DNA of 64,000 nucleotides, from NCBI GenBank assembly GCA_049647585.1, contig JBARXY010000016.1, positions 1 to 64,000 on the forward strand, in the 5' to 3' direction. The DNA comes from JAGQSZ01 sp049647585 (GTDB taxonomy: Bacteria > Actinomycetota > Acidimicrobiia > Acidimicrobiales > Microtrichaceae). The translations under genes were made by a program, and so were the position numbers. This document shows positions 17,452 to 25,218 of this stretch, in pieces. Numbering within the stretch: position 1 is the stretch's first letter; each line of letters starts with the position of its first letter. The notes below the pieces were generated by a model that did no database searches, was not told the DNA's origin, and was given only the letters and a program-made list of their open reading frames with translations.

Positions 17452-17693
17452 TCGTTCAACTCCAACGCTTCACTTCCGAGGGCTGTGATTCGCCAACCGA
17501 CACCACTTCCGTCAGCTCGGCAGTCCTCGATTAGGCCAGCGCCTTCGAGATCCCGAAGTGTGCCGATGAGGTCAAGGTCTTCGGTGATGTCGGAACGGCT
17601 GAAGTAGGCATAGTCAATGTTGCGAACGTCCCAAGTGCCGCCGCTTTCTGCGACTACTTGCAGCAGCCTCCGGACATCGTCAGAGATTCTCAT
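17448..17693 (-). CDS. Putative immunity protein of RHS2, winged-helix-like
   Basis: 81 aa from ATG 17693. The pattern VRRLLQVVAESGGTWDV, then LIGTLRDLEGAGLIEDCRA, then WRITALGSEAL looks like a small winged helix (helix, helix, wing). Its start overlaps the RHS2 stop (ATGA) and its stop overlaps the RHS1 start (GTGA), so it bridges the two toxin genes. Position says immunity protein; fold says DNA-binding-like. It could be an immunity protein using that scaffold, or a regulator of the array. Confidence 0.6.
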   Translation of the reverse strand: MRISDDVRRLLQVVAESGGTWDVRNIDYAYFSRSDITEDLDLIGTLRDLEGAGLIEDCRADGSGVGWRITALGSEALELNE

Positions 17694-19870
17694 CGAACGC
17701 TGGGATGATAGAGGGCAGCGGGAGCGCCAGCCCGGGTGATGCCGTAGTCCCGGAGAGTCGCTGTATGGAGTGCGTCCCACAACTCGTAATTACCGACACG
17801 GGGCTGACCACTCGGAAATCCAGCCCGTCGGTAACGGACGAGTTCGCGCAGTTCGTGCGTGTAGAACGCTCTGTCGTATTCGGTGGGATCGAGTCCACCA
17901 GCCGAGATCTGCCGGAGTCGACCGAGCATCCCTTGCTCTGGCGCATCCAACGGACCCCCGTTTGCAAACCGCTGTAGGTGCGCCTCGACGAGGTCGGCTC
18001 CCCGGGAGTTGATCGTTGCCTGTGAGTGGTCAAGAGAGCGTGCGGGAACACCGCTGACATCAAACCCACCTGAACTAGTTGGACCACGCCCTCCAGTCGG
18101 TCGTGGGGTAAGAGTCCTACCGAGGCTTCCTTCGGCGGCGGTGGTGGCTTCTTTGGAGAAGAATCGGCTGACTGCTTGGCCTGCCCTGGTGGTAGCGAAT
18201 CGGCTGTAGCCGGATTTGGCGACTGCGCCTACGATTTTGCCGCCGACGGCGAACAGGGCTCCCGAAACTGCACCGACGACTCCGCCGACCACCATTCCGG
18301 TCAAGCATTCACCCGTTGCGTGACCTTCGCCGCAGCTGGTGAGCGCGCCGCCTACCACGCCTGATATGCCGCCAGCTAGAACCGCACACCCAACCGCACC
18401 CAAACCCAAACTCAGTCCGGTACACGCAGCCCCCACCACGATCCCGACAACAGTTGCCGCAATAATTTCTTTGTGATCAACAACCCAAGTGGCTGCCTTA
18501 CTTGCCCAGTGGTCCACGGCCGCCATGTAGGGAGCAGCAGCCTCAGCAAGCTGAGATAAGACTTCGGTTGCTCCCCCGACCATGCCGTTGCCAGCCACAG
18601 CATCGTAAACGCCGCGCAACGCTCCCGGTATCGACCACAACCCTGTCGGGTCGGTGTAGTTGAGGGGACTGTTGTTCACATACGTGTACGGGTTGGCGCC
18701 TGCCGCTCCGGGGATCGGAGCTACAGGATCAACAGTTGTAAACGAGCCAGTCCCAGGGTCGTAGTTGCGGGCCCGCAGATAAGAGAGCCCGTCAATTGAG
18801 AGTTCACCGCGGTAACCGACGGCGACTGTCGCGCCGGTCGGTGTGGCGAGTTTTCCGTAAGCGTCGTAACTGGTGCCTGCGGCGAGGACAGTGTCCAATG
18901 TCGAGCCGTAAATGTCGGCTGACAACGCTCGACTCCCGGTGCCCTGGGTAGCGCTCGACCAGGCTGTGTCTCCACCCGGACGAGTCAAGGTCGCTATCCC
19001 CTCACCAGGCCTTGTGACAGACACCAACTCGCCGCCAGGAGCCCAATCCAAATATGTGACCCCACCGCTACCGGTCACCGCTTCGGGTTGACCAGCCGGA
19101 TTGAGTGTCCGCGTGGAGGTGACCGTGCCGTTGGTAGCGGTTGTGGTCAACCGGCCGGCAGGGTCATTACCGAACGACTTCGCGCTAACACCAGTCGTCT
19201 CAGCGGTTCGTCTGCCCGCCGGGTCATAGCCGTAAACAGTTGGGGTCCCACCAGCCGGAGTGACAGACGCCATCTGACCCGCCGGGTCATAGACGTAGCC
19301 GGTCGCCACTCCGCCCGTCGTTGCGGTCTCACGCAACCCTGTGTCGGTGTAGTTGTACGTGGAGTCGCCTGTCGTGCCTGGGGCGTCTACAGACCCAAGC
19401 TGCCCGCCCACGTCATAGCCATACAGGGTCGACTGACTGCCGGTGGTTTCAGACGCGAGCCGCCCAGTCGAGTCATAACCGAGGGTCGTAGCCCGGTCTA
19501 TGCCACCCCCAGTTTGGGAATAGCCAGACAGTCGGCCGTCGGTGTAATCCCAGACGCGTTCCCTACCAGCCGGCAACACCTCTTTCGTCAGACGCCCGTC
19601 GCCGTCCCACTCGTAATCGATCTTTCCGTCACCAGTGGCCGCGACCGAGAAATCATCCACCCGGACCGTGCCAGCAGCATCAGTGCCGCCGACCGCGACA
19701 ATCTTGGGTGTACTCCAAAAGAACGGAAGAAAATGGTTGAACGAGCGACAACCTGTCTCGGAAACCGACTCGGACCCCGGACTCCGAGAACCATTCCTAT
19801 CGACGCCGATAGCCGCCGGCAGACACACCGAAAGTACCGCCAACACCAGAACCGCTCTCAGGTACCTCAT
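17690..19870 (-). CDS. RHS2: shortened RHS/YD-repeat protein with a different toxin end
   Basis: About 726 aa from ATG 19870, which gives a clean signal peptide (MRYLRAVLVLAVLSVCLPAA). Compared with RHS1 it lacks about 180 residues: the LamG-like domain is gone and the sequence jumps from the signal region to HFLPFFWSTPKIVAVGG. The YD core and core end (YTDPTG near residue 410) and a hydrophobic pre-toxin segment follow. The tip, about the last 110 residues, holds EYDRAFYTHELRELVRYR and LHTATLRDYGI, a motif pair seen in polymorphic toxin tips whose activity I cannot name. A longer start at 19978 is possible. Confidence 0.8.
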   Translation of the reverse strand: MRYLRAVLVLAVLSVCLPAAIGVDRNGSRSPGSESVSETGCRSFNHFLPFFWSTPKIVAVGGTDAAGTVRVDDFSVAATGDGKIDYEWDGDGRLTKEVLPAGRERVWDYTDGRLSGYSQTGGGIDRATTLGYDSTGRLASETTGSQSTLYGYDVGGQLGSVDAPGTTGDSTYNYTDTGLRETATTGGVATGYVYDPAGQMASVTPAGGTPTVYGYDPAGRRTAETTGVSAKSFGNDPAGRLTTTATNGTVTSTRTLNPAGQPEAVTGSGGVTYLDWAPGGELVSVTRPGEGIATLTRPGGDTAWSSATQGTGSRALSADIYGSTLDTVLAAGTSYDAYGKLATPTGATVAVGYRGELSIDGLSYLRARNYDPGTGSFTTVDPVAPIPGAAGANPYTYVNNSPLNYTDPTGLWSIPGALRGVYDAVAGNGMVGGATEVLSQLAEAAAPYMAAVDHWASKAATWVVDHKEIIAATVVGIVVGAACTGLSLGLGAVGCAVLAGGISGVVGGALTSCGEGHATGECLTGMVVGGVVGAVSGALFAVGGKIVGAVAKSGYSRFATTRAGQAVSRFFSKEATTAAEGSLGRTLTPRPTGGRGPTSSGGFDVSGVPARSLDHSQATINSRGADLVEAHLQRFANGGPLDAPEQGMLGRLRQISAGGLDPTEYDRAFYTHELRELVRYRRAGFPSGQPRVGNYELWDALHTATLRDYGITRAGAPAALYHPSVR
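18630..19745. repeat. Long direct repeat, copy 2 (RHS2 core)
   Basis: Second copy of the RHS core described for 15620-16743. Differences are scattered single bases, which points to recent duplication or gene conversion between the two RHS genes. Confidence 0.85.
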
Positions 19871-20074
19871 TCGGGTCCACCAGTTCTGAGGCTCCCGATG
19901 CGGAGCACCCTGCCCGCCTCTCCCGAGAACTGTCCCACCACCACGGAGCCCACGCCCACAGACACTAAGCGACCACACCTGTGACAGCTTCCAAGCAGCA
20001 CACGTCTAGGTCCGGTGTACGAACCGGTAATAGTCCCCTCGCCGGGCCGTGGCGATAGGTGGCTGTCCGCTCCT

Positions 20075-20169
20075 GTTGCCTCACGTCAAAACCTCCGGGA
20101 AGGGTGATTCGTTGCCTCATGTCAGGATCTCCGGCTAGCCGTCTTCGTTGCCTCACCTAAAATCACCGG
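20075..20169. repeat. Left terminal repeats of the IS (three copies, 36-bp phase)
   Basis: Copies of GTTGCCTCAnnTnnnnTCnCCGG-type sequence begin at exactly 20075, 20111 and 20147, 36 bases apart. The same motif is inverted at the right end of the element (complement of 21402-21425 and 21437-21460). Regularly phased copies at both ends are expected for transposase-binding sites. Confidence 0.8.
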
Positions 20170-21375
20170 CTGGCGGCCCTTGACGAAGTCTCGGTTGATC
20201 TTTCGTGGTGTCACCGGTTTCTTGGTGAGGGAGAGGCGTTCAAGGTCTTCGATGAGCGTGTCGATCGTGCGCGAAGTCCGCCCTGGCTGTAGCTGTTTGA
20301 GGGTCTTGGTGAGAACGGCTTTGCGGGCCGCTGTGACGACATCTGAGTCGAGTGCCCGCCGGTGAGGCGTCCGGTCGGCGTCGTGGCGTTTGATGACTTT
20401 CGCTCCGACACGTTCCCTCGATATCAGTTTCTGTTGCGGCAGCAACAGGTTGGTGAATTGCCAGTCGAGTTCCCAGATCTCGTTGAGGATCTCGAGTTCC
20501 TCTGGGGTGTCGTAACGCATGTAGCCAACAAGACCGCGTACGTGGGTCCAGTTTTTCTGCTCGACGTAGCAGCCGTCGTCCTTGTTGCCGGGCCGACCAC
20601 GGGTGAACGTGATCTTGTTCGTCTCGCAGTATTCGAGGAGGTGGGCGTTGATGAACTCTGAACCGTTGTCGGAATCGATGCCCACGATCGGGAACGGAAA
20701 CCTCGCTGTCGCCCATTTGATTGCATCGACGACATTGACCGCAGCCTTGTTCGGAACCGAGCGGTTCACCGTCCATCCGGTGGCGATATCGACCATCGTG
20801 AGCGTGAAGCAGAACTCTCCGAAACTGTTGCCTCCTTCGTGACCGACAAGATCGATCTCAACAAACCCCGGTTCGGTGTCATCCCATTCGGACCAGGTCC
20901 GGATCGGGATCTGAGACTTGAGTAGCGACCCCGGTTTCGTGTGAGACCTGCCTTTGAACCCGTCAGCTTCTTTCGTTGCGGCGAGACGCCGGTCGATCGT
21001 TGCTGCGGACATTCCGACAAGCAGCTCGACCTGGGGCTTATCCAGGCCGATGAGCCCCTCGGAGACCAGCATCGGGACAAGCGTTGGGAGCATCGGCGCC
21101 AATCGTTTGCCCGCCGGGTTACGTGAGACCTGCCAACACAGTTCCAACGCGTCGATCAACGCCTTGTCGTAGACCGGTGGGCGGGCCTTGCGTGGCTTCG
21201 CGACACGGATCTTCCCAGCAGCCCGTAGCCGGGCCCGAGCATGGTCTCGCGTCCAGCCCGTCAACTCGACCAGGCGATCCAAGATCTCGGATTTCTCGGC
21301 CCGAGACGCCAGCCGATAACTGGTCGCCAACTTGTCCGTAACCGCATGCCGCGCCGCCATCGAAAGCTCCATCAC
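20122..21375 (-). CDS. DDE integrase-fold transposase
   Basis: 417 aa. The N-terminus holds a helix-turn-helix region (EKSEILDRLVELTGWTRDHA, about 28-47). The rve catalytic core has the acidic triad: Asp in VEIDLVGHEGG near 172, Asp in VGIDSDNGSEF near 232 and Glu in DDGCYVEQKNW near 270. The protein cuts and joins IS ends. The frame is intact, so it may be active. The last two left terminal repeats lie at or beside the 3' end of the gene. The IS family name is not clear to me. Confidence 0.88.
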   Translation of the reverse strand: MMELSMAARHAVTDKLATSYRLASRAEKSEILDRLVELTGWTRDHARARLRAAGKIRVAKPRKARPPVYDKALIDALELCWQVSRNPAGKRLAPMLPTLVPMLVSEGLIGLDKPQVELLVGMSAATIDRRLAATKEADGFKGRSHTKPGSLLKSQIPIRTWSEWDDTEPGFVEIDLVGHEGGNSFGEFCFTLTMVDIATGWTVNRSVPNKAAVNVVDAIKWATARFPFPIVGIDSDNGSEFINAHLLEYCETNKITFTRGRPGNKDDGCYVEQKNWTHVRGLVGYMRYDTPEELEILNEIWELDWQFTNLLLPQQKLISRERVGAKVIKRHDADRTPHRRALDSDVVTAARKAVLTKTLKQLQPGRTSRTIDTLIEDLERLSLTKKPVTPRKINRDFVKGRQPVILGEATKTASRRS

Positions 21376-21401
21376 TCAGGCGTAACAGCAGCCACCCCAA
21401 A

Positions 21402-21460
21402 GCGGAGATTCCTAGATGAGGCAACGAACACCGCTACGCGGAGATTTCGAGTGAGTCAAC
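21402..21460. repeat. Right terminal repeats of the IS (two inverted copies)
   Basis: Read on the minus strand, GTTGCCTCATCTAGGAATCT starts at 21425 and GTTGACTCACTCGAAATCTC starts at 21460, 35 bases apart. They match the left-end repeats in inverted orientation. Confidence 0.75.
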
Positions 21461-21503
21461 TCGGCTTGGCCGGCTTCGGGTGCCACCCCTCTAGACTCGG
21501 CCC

Positions 21504-22145
21504 GTGCAGGCAAGAACCCCCGACAGACTTCCCGGCGCGCGTAGACGCCTAGCCCCAGAGGAGCGTCGGGCAGAGTTGTTGGAGATCGCCGGCGAGCTGT
21601 TCCTGACCCACGGCAGTTCGTTCACAGCTGCGCAACTTGCGGTTAAGGCCGGGGTGTCCGAGGGAACGGTATTCAGGTACTTCCCCGACATGGAGTCCCT
21701 GATCGCGGCCGCTCGCCGCCAGGCGATAGGACTCCAGACCCTCCTCCCCCAGTTCCGTGAAGCCCTCCAGCACCCGACGCTCGAACTCCGCCTTCAGGCC
21801 GCCGGTCGAGCCATCACAGTTCGGATGATCCAGACGATCCGCCTGATCGAGGAGACATCCACTCCGGCACGCCGACCTCAGTCATCGGAAGTGACCGAGG
21901 TGCTCGATGCCCTGGCACCGTTATTCCTCAGCGCCGGTGGCGAAGGCGGGGGCGCAGGTGAGAGGGATCGATCTGTGCAGCTCGCAGCGATCTTCCTGGG
22001 CATGTTCGTGTCGAACTCGGTCCTGACCAAGTCCACGCTCGCGCCGCCGATGGATGTCGATGAGATCGTCAGCATCTTCATACGAGGTGCCATGAATCCG
22101 ACCGCCAACGAGAATTCGACGACAAGCGAAGGGTCCTTCAATTGA
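21504..22145 (+). CDS. TetR-family regulator
   Basis: 213 aa, GTG start. N-terminal DNA-binding domain: RRAELLEIAGELFLTHG then FTAAQLAVKAGVSEGTVFRYF, a complete TetR helix-turn-helix. The C-terminal part is variable with a Gly-rich patch near residue 150. The stop overlaps the TTG start of the enoyl-CoA hydratase gene, so the two are co-transcribed and the regulator may sense an acyl-CoA or related metabolite. That is inference. Confidence 0.88.
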   Translation: MQARTPDRLPGARRRLAPEERRAELLEIAGELFLTHGSSFTAAQLAVKAGVSEGTVFRYFPDMESLIAAARRQAIGLQTLLPQFREALQHPTLELRLQAAGRAITVRMIQTIRLIEETSTPARRPQSSEVTEVLDALAPLFLSAGGEGGGAGERDRSVQLAAIFLGMFVSNSVLTKSTLAPPMDVDEIVSIFIRGAMNPTANENSTTSEGSFN

Positions 22146-22885
22146 GCGAACAGATGACGGTTCACGACGCCGACGGTGTCAGGACGATCACCTGGACAAG
22201 GCCCGAAGCACTGAACGCCATGTCGATCGACATGTGGGACGGCACCCGCGACGCCCTTCGGTCCGCCGAGTCCGACGGTGCCAGAGTGATCGTGCTGACC
22301 GGTGAAGGCCGGGCCTTCAACGTCGGGCAGGACCTCAGCGAGTTCGCGGATCCCCGCCATGGTGAGGAGGGATCCGGATTCCGGGGTCTGATGTCGGCGC
22401 TGGCCGAGGTGCCGGTTCCGCTCATCGCCGCAGTCAATGGCATGGCGGTTGGTTTCGGGTTGACGGTGATTCCATGGTGCGACGTGGCCTTCGTTGCAGA
22501 ATCGGCCCGGTTCAAAGCCCCCTTCGTCGGACTTGGCGTCGTAACCGAGGCGGCGGCAAGCGTGAGTTTGGCGGCAGCGGTAGGCCCCCAGCGCGCAGCC
22601 GAACTGGTGTTGAGCGGCGAGTGGTTCTCATCGGAATGGGCAGTCGAGAGCGGCCTTGCGCTGCGGCGGGTTCCCGATGCCGAGTTGGGCGGTGTGGCCC
22701 AGGATTGGGCACGCAAACTCGCCGACCAACCCCCGGACGCGCTGAAGACGACCACCGCGCTCATGCGTCAGGGGCATCGCGTCGGTTGGGCCGAGGCCTT
22801 GGATCGCGAGTACGACCAGATGGCGCGCCTTGCCGGCGGGCCCGAGAACATCGAAGCGATCACGAAGTTCTTCGATCGCAGCTGA
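22142..22885 (+). CDS. Enoyl-CoA hydratase/isomerase family protein
   Basis: 247 aa crotonase-fold protein: ITWTRPEALNAM at the N-terminus, the oxyanion-hole strand VIVLTGEGRAFNVGQDLSEF near residues 45-65 and IAAVNGMAVGFGLTVIPWCD near 95-115. Residue 105 region NGMAVGFG is the second oxyanion loop; the usual catalytic Glu positions are not obvious, so it could be a hydratase, isomerase or another crotonase. TTG at 22142 overlaps the TetR gene; ATG at 22154 is an alternative start. Confidence 0.88.
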   Translation: MSEQMTVHDADGVRTITWTRPEALNAMSIDMWDGTRDALRSAESDGARVIVLTGEGRAFNVGQDLSEFADPRHGEEGSGFRGLMSALAEVPVPLIAAVNGMAVGFGLTVIPWCDVAFVAESARFKAPFVGLGVVTEAAASVSLAAAVGPQRAAELVLSGEWFSSEWAVESGLALRRVPDAELGGVAQDWARKLADQPPDALKTTTALMRQGHRVGWAEALDREYDQMARLAGGPENIEAITKFFDRS

Positions 22886-22897
22886 CAGCCCAAAACA

Positions 22898-22929
22898 ACC
22901 GTAGATTTGGATGACCGTAGATTTGGACC
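22898..22929. repeat. 16-bp tandem duplication after the crotonase gene
   Basis: ACCGTAGATTTGGATG followed by ACCGTAGATTTGGACC, just after the enoyl-CoA hydratase stop. Two copies, two mismatches at the end. Confidence 0.9.
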
Positions 22930-22970
22930 GCTCTTGACCGATGGGGTCGAGGATGACGAAAGTGAGCCCC

Positions 22971-23396
22971 ATGCGCGCACTGGTGATACACGAGAGCCTC
23001 ACTGGCAATACCCGCAGGGCCGCCGGCCTGATCGTCGCGGGGCTCGAGGCCCGGGGCTGGGAAGCGTCGGAGTGTTCCTCACGACAGGTCGACCTGGCCG
23101 CCTTGCAGCAGGCCGACGTGCTGGTCGTCGGAACGTGGGTGGACGGGATGATCCTGTTCGGTCAGCGCCCTGGAGGAGCATCCAAGCTCGCCAAGTTGCC
23201 GCTTTTGTCCAAGAAGCCGACCTACACCTACGTCACCTACGCGGTCGACGCTGGCAAGACGCTCGAGAAGCTGTCAGCCCTGTTGGAAGAACGTGACGCC
23301 GATGTCCGGGGTGGCATGGCCATCCGTCGCGACAAGGTCGTCGATGGCAGCGCGGACCTTGTGGATCGGATGATCTCTGCAACAGCCGTCGCCTGA
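22971..23396 (+). CDS. Flavodoxin-like protein
   Basis: About 141 aa. MRALVIHESLTGNTRRAAG is the FMN phosphate loop of flavodoxins (T/S-x-T-G-N-T), and later DVLVVGTWVDGMILFGQRPG and KPTYTYVTYAVDAGKTLEKL give the alternating strands of the fold. It would carry FMN and act in electron transfer or as a flavodoxin-type oxidoreductase domain. ATG 22971 begins at the family start; in-frame ATGs at 22953 and 22941 are possible. Confidence 0.85.
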   Translation: MRALVIHESLTGNTRRAAGLIVAGLEARGWEASECSSRQVDLAALQQADVLVVGTWVDGMILFGQRPGGASKLAKLPLLSKKPTYTYVTYAVDAGKTLEKLSALLEERDADVRGGMAIRRDKVVDGSADLVDRMISATAVA

Positions 23397-23523
23397 GCCG
23401 CGGAGCTGAACTCGGCCCTATCTGTCGCCTGGAATGAGCGTAGCGCCGGGTTTTTGGGCTCCGAGGACGATATTTGTGATCGGCCGGGAGTGTTTGGGTA
23501 ATTTTCCCGGCAGACTGGTCGCC

Positions 23524-24222
23524 ATGTTTTCCAAATCGACGAAGCACGCGATCGTCGCAACCGTTTCCATTGTCACGCTGTTTGTGGTCGCATGTACTCC
23601 CGCACCGCCGGTTCATTCCACCGGGACCATCTCCACGACGAGCACGACGCCGACGACCACAACTACGACGGCTACGACTGTCATCCCGGCGTATCCGTAC
23701 CTTGCAGTGATGGGTCCACCGGTTGTTTCGGCCCAAGAGATGGCCGACTGGTTCGAACACAAGACCGCTTCGCACAGTCCCCAGGGCGCGGCGACGGTTT
23801 CGATCGAGGTGCTGGCACAGCTGTTCCTGGACGAAGGTCGTGACGAAGGAGTCCGTGGTGACATTGCGTTCGCCCAGGCGATGCTGGAGACCGGGTGGCT
23901 CCGCTTCTCGACCAGAATGCCGAAGGAGAACAACAACTTCTCGGGCATCGGCGCTGTCGACACGGGCACAGGATCAGCCAAGTTCCCGAGCGCTCGGATC
24001 GGAGTGAGGGCCCAGATCCAGCACTTGAGGGCCTATGCGGACAAGTACGTCACCAAGGCCAAGCTCGCCCACGACCTGGTGGACCCGCGCTTCGATCTGG
24101 TCAGCCCCAAGGGCAAGGCGCCCAACTGGAGCAACTTCGGTAACGGGATCTGGGCGACCGATCCGGGCTATGCCGCCAAGATCAAGAGCCTCTACGACTC
24201 GCTGCTGACCTTCGACCGCTGA
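23524..24222 (+). CDS. Lipoprotein with glucosaminidase (FlgJ-type) domain
   Basis: 232 aa. An N-terminal lipoprotein signal (IVTLFVVAC, lipobox Cys near residue 24) is followed by a Thr-rich linker and a hydrolase domain: VSIEVLAQLFLDEGRDEGVR, IAFAQAMLETGWLRF, NNNFSGIGAVDTG. The Glu of AMLETG is the usual catalytic residue of the glucosaminidase family. It likely cuts peptidoglycan at the cell surface. ATG 23524 is chosen because it gives the signal peptide at the very start. Confidence 0.88.
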   Translation: MFSKSTKHAIVATVSIVTLFVVACTPAPPVHSTGTISTTSTTPTTTTTTATTVIPAYPYLAVMGPPVVSAQEMADWFEHKTASHSPQGAATVSIEVLAQLFLDEGRDEGVRGDIAFAQAMLETGWLRFSTRMPKENNNFSGIGAVDTGTGSAKFPSARIGVRAQIQHLRAYADKYVTKAKLAHDLVDPRFDLVSPKGKAPNWSNFGNGIWATDPGYAAKIKSLYDSLLTFDR

Positions 24223-24277
24223 GTCGGTTGCCTGCCGATTCCGCGGGTCGGTACTCGACGGGCGAGACTATGGGCCC

Positions 24278-24868
24278 ATGGCTTCACCGCTCCAGCTTCA
24301 ATTCGTAACCTCGGCTGCGAGCATCGACCAGCTCCCCGACGACGACATTCCCGAGGTGGCGGTCGTCGGTCGATCCAACGTCGGTAAGTCGTCGTTGATC
24401 AACTCGCTCAGCAACCGCAAGGGTCTGGCCAAGGTCTCGAAGACCCCCGGACGTACGCAACTGATCAACTACTTCACGCTCTCCGACAAGGCCGCAGTCA
24501 TCGACCTGCCCGGCTATGGCTTCGCCAACGCACCGGCCCGTGTCCGAGCCACCTGGCAGCCGATGATCGAGGGCTACCTGTTGGAGCGGTCTCAACTGCG
24601 GATGATCATGGTGCTCGTCGACGGCGAGATCGGCCCGACCAAACTGGATGTCCAGATGCTCGAGTGGCTGGCCGCATTCGGTCGCCCGTATCGGGTGATC
24701 GCCACCAAGCACGACAAGGTGAAGTCATCCGCCCTGACTCGCCGCAAGAAGGACCTGGCCGAGAAATGCGGCCTCGACAAATCTGAGATCGTCTGGGTCA
24801 GCGCTTCCAAGAACGTCGGGATCGACCGCCTTCGCGGGCTCATCCACCAGTGGTTGGAACTGTCCTGA
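24278..24868 (+). CDS. engB: EngB/YsxC ribosome-biogenesis GTPase
   Basis: 196 aa. G1 GRSNVGKSSLIN, G2 region TPGRTQLINYF, G3 DLPGYGFA, G4 ATKHDK and a G5-like VSASKN are all present in order. EngB is a small GTPase needed for assembly of the large ribosomal subunit. Length and motifs are normal. The stop TGA shares its last base with the ATG of the DUF3817 gene, so both are one transcript. Confidence 0.95.
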   Translation: MASPLQLQFVTSAASIDQLPDDDIPEVAVVGRSNVGKSSLINSLSNRKGLAKVSKTPGRTQLINYFTLSDKAAVIDLPGYGFANAPARVRATWQPMIEGYLLERSQLRMIMVLVDGEIGPTKLDVQMLEWLAAFGRPYRVIATKHDKVKSSALTRRKKDLAEKCGLDKSEIVWVSASKNVGIDRLRGLIHQWLELS

Positions 24869-25218
24869 TGGACCGCGGAACTGCCCGGGCGACCGGAGCC
24901 GGAGAACCAGTCGAAGGGTTGGGCCTTTTCCATCTGATCGCCATCACCGAGGCTGTCACCTATCTGGCCCTGGTCGCGGCATCAGTGGCGCACCGGGTGT
25001 TCGACACCGCCAACCTTGTGCCGGCGGTCGGACTGGTGCACGGCACGGTGTTCCTTGTCTATCTGGCGACCTCGTTCATGCTGCGCCGGCGTTTCAGGTG
25101 GGACACGCTCACGATGATCATCATCGTGTTGGCATCGGTGGTTCCCTTCGGAACGCTCGTTGTGGAGCGGCGCATCGCACGCTCCCCCTACTCGCCGAAT
25201 CTGTTGGGAGCAGCGTGA
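24868..25218 (+). CDS. DUF3817 integral membrane protein
   Basis: 116 aa with three hydrophobic helices: FHLIAITEAVTYLALVAASV, VGLVHGTVFLVYLATSFML and TLTMIIIVLASVVPFGTLVV. The LHLIaitEavTYL-type first helix and HG in the second are typical of DUF3817 proteins. Function unknown. ATG overlaps the engB stop by one base and its own stop overlaps the next start (GTGA), so the three genes form one unit. Confidence 0.88.
   Translation: MDRGTARATGAGEPVEGLGLFHLIAITEAVTYLALVAASVAHRVFDTANLVPAVGLVHGTVFLVYLATSFMLRRRFRWDTLTMIIIVLASVVPFGTLVVERRIARSPYSPNLLGAA

Larger units (their letters stand above)
20075..21460 (-). mobile_element. Insertion sequence with integrase-fold (rve) transposase
   Basis: About 1.39 kb delimited by inverted sets of the GTTGCCTCA repeat: three on the left, two on the right. 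It holds one transposase gene on the minus strand. No clear target-site duplication can be read from the immediate flanks, so exact ends are approximate. It separates the RHS array from the TetR/enoyl-CoA hydratase genes and may have helped import the array. Confidence 0.75.

Noticed and set aside
20075..20169. Regular repeats that could be read as a CRISPR
   Set aside because: Only three copies with 12-bp gaps, and the same motif is inverted at the other IS end, so they are transposase sites.
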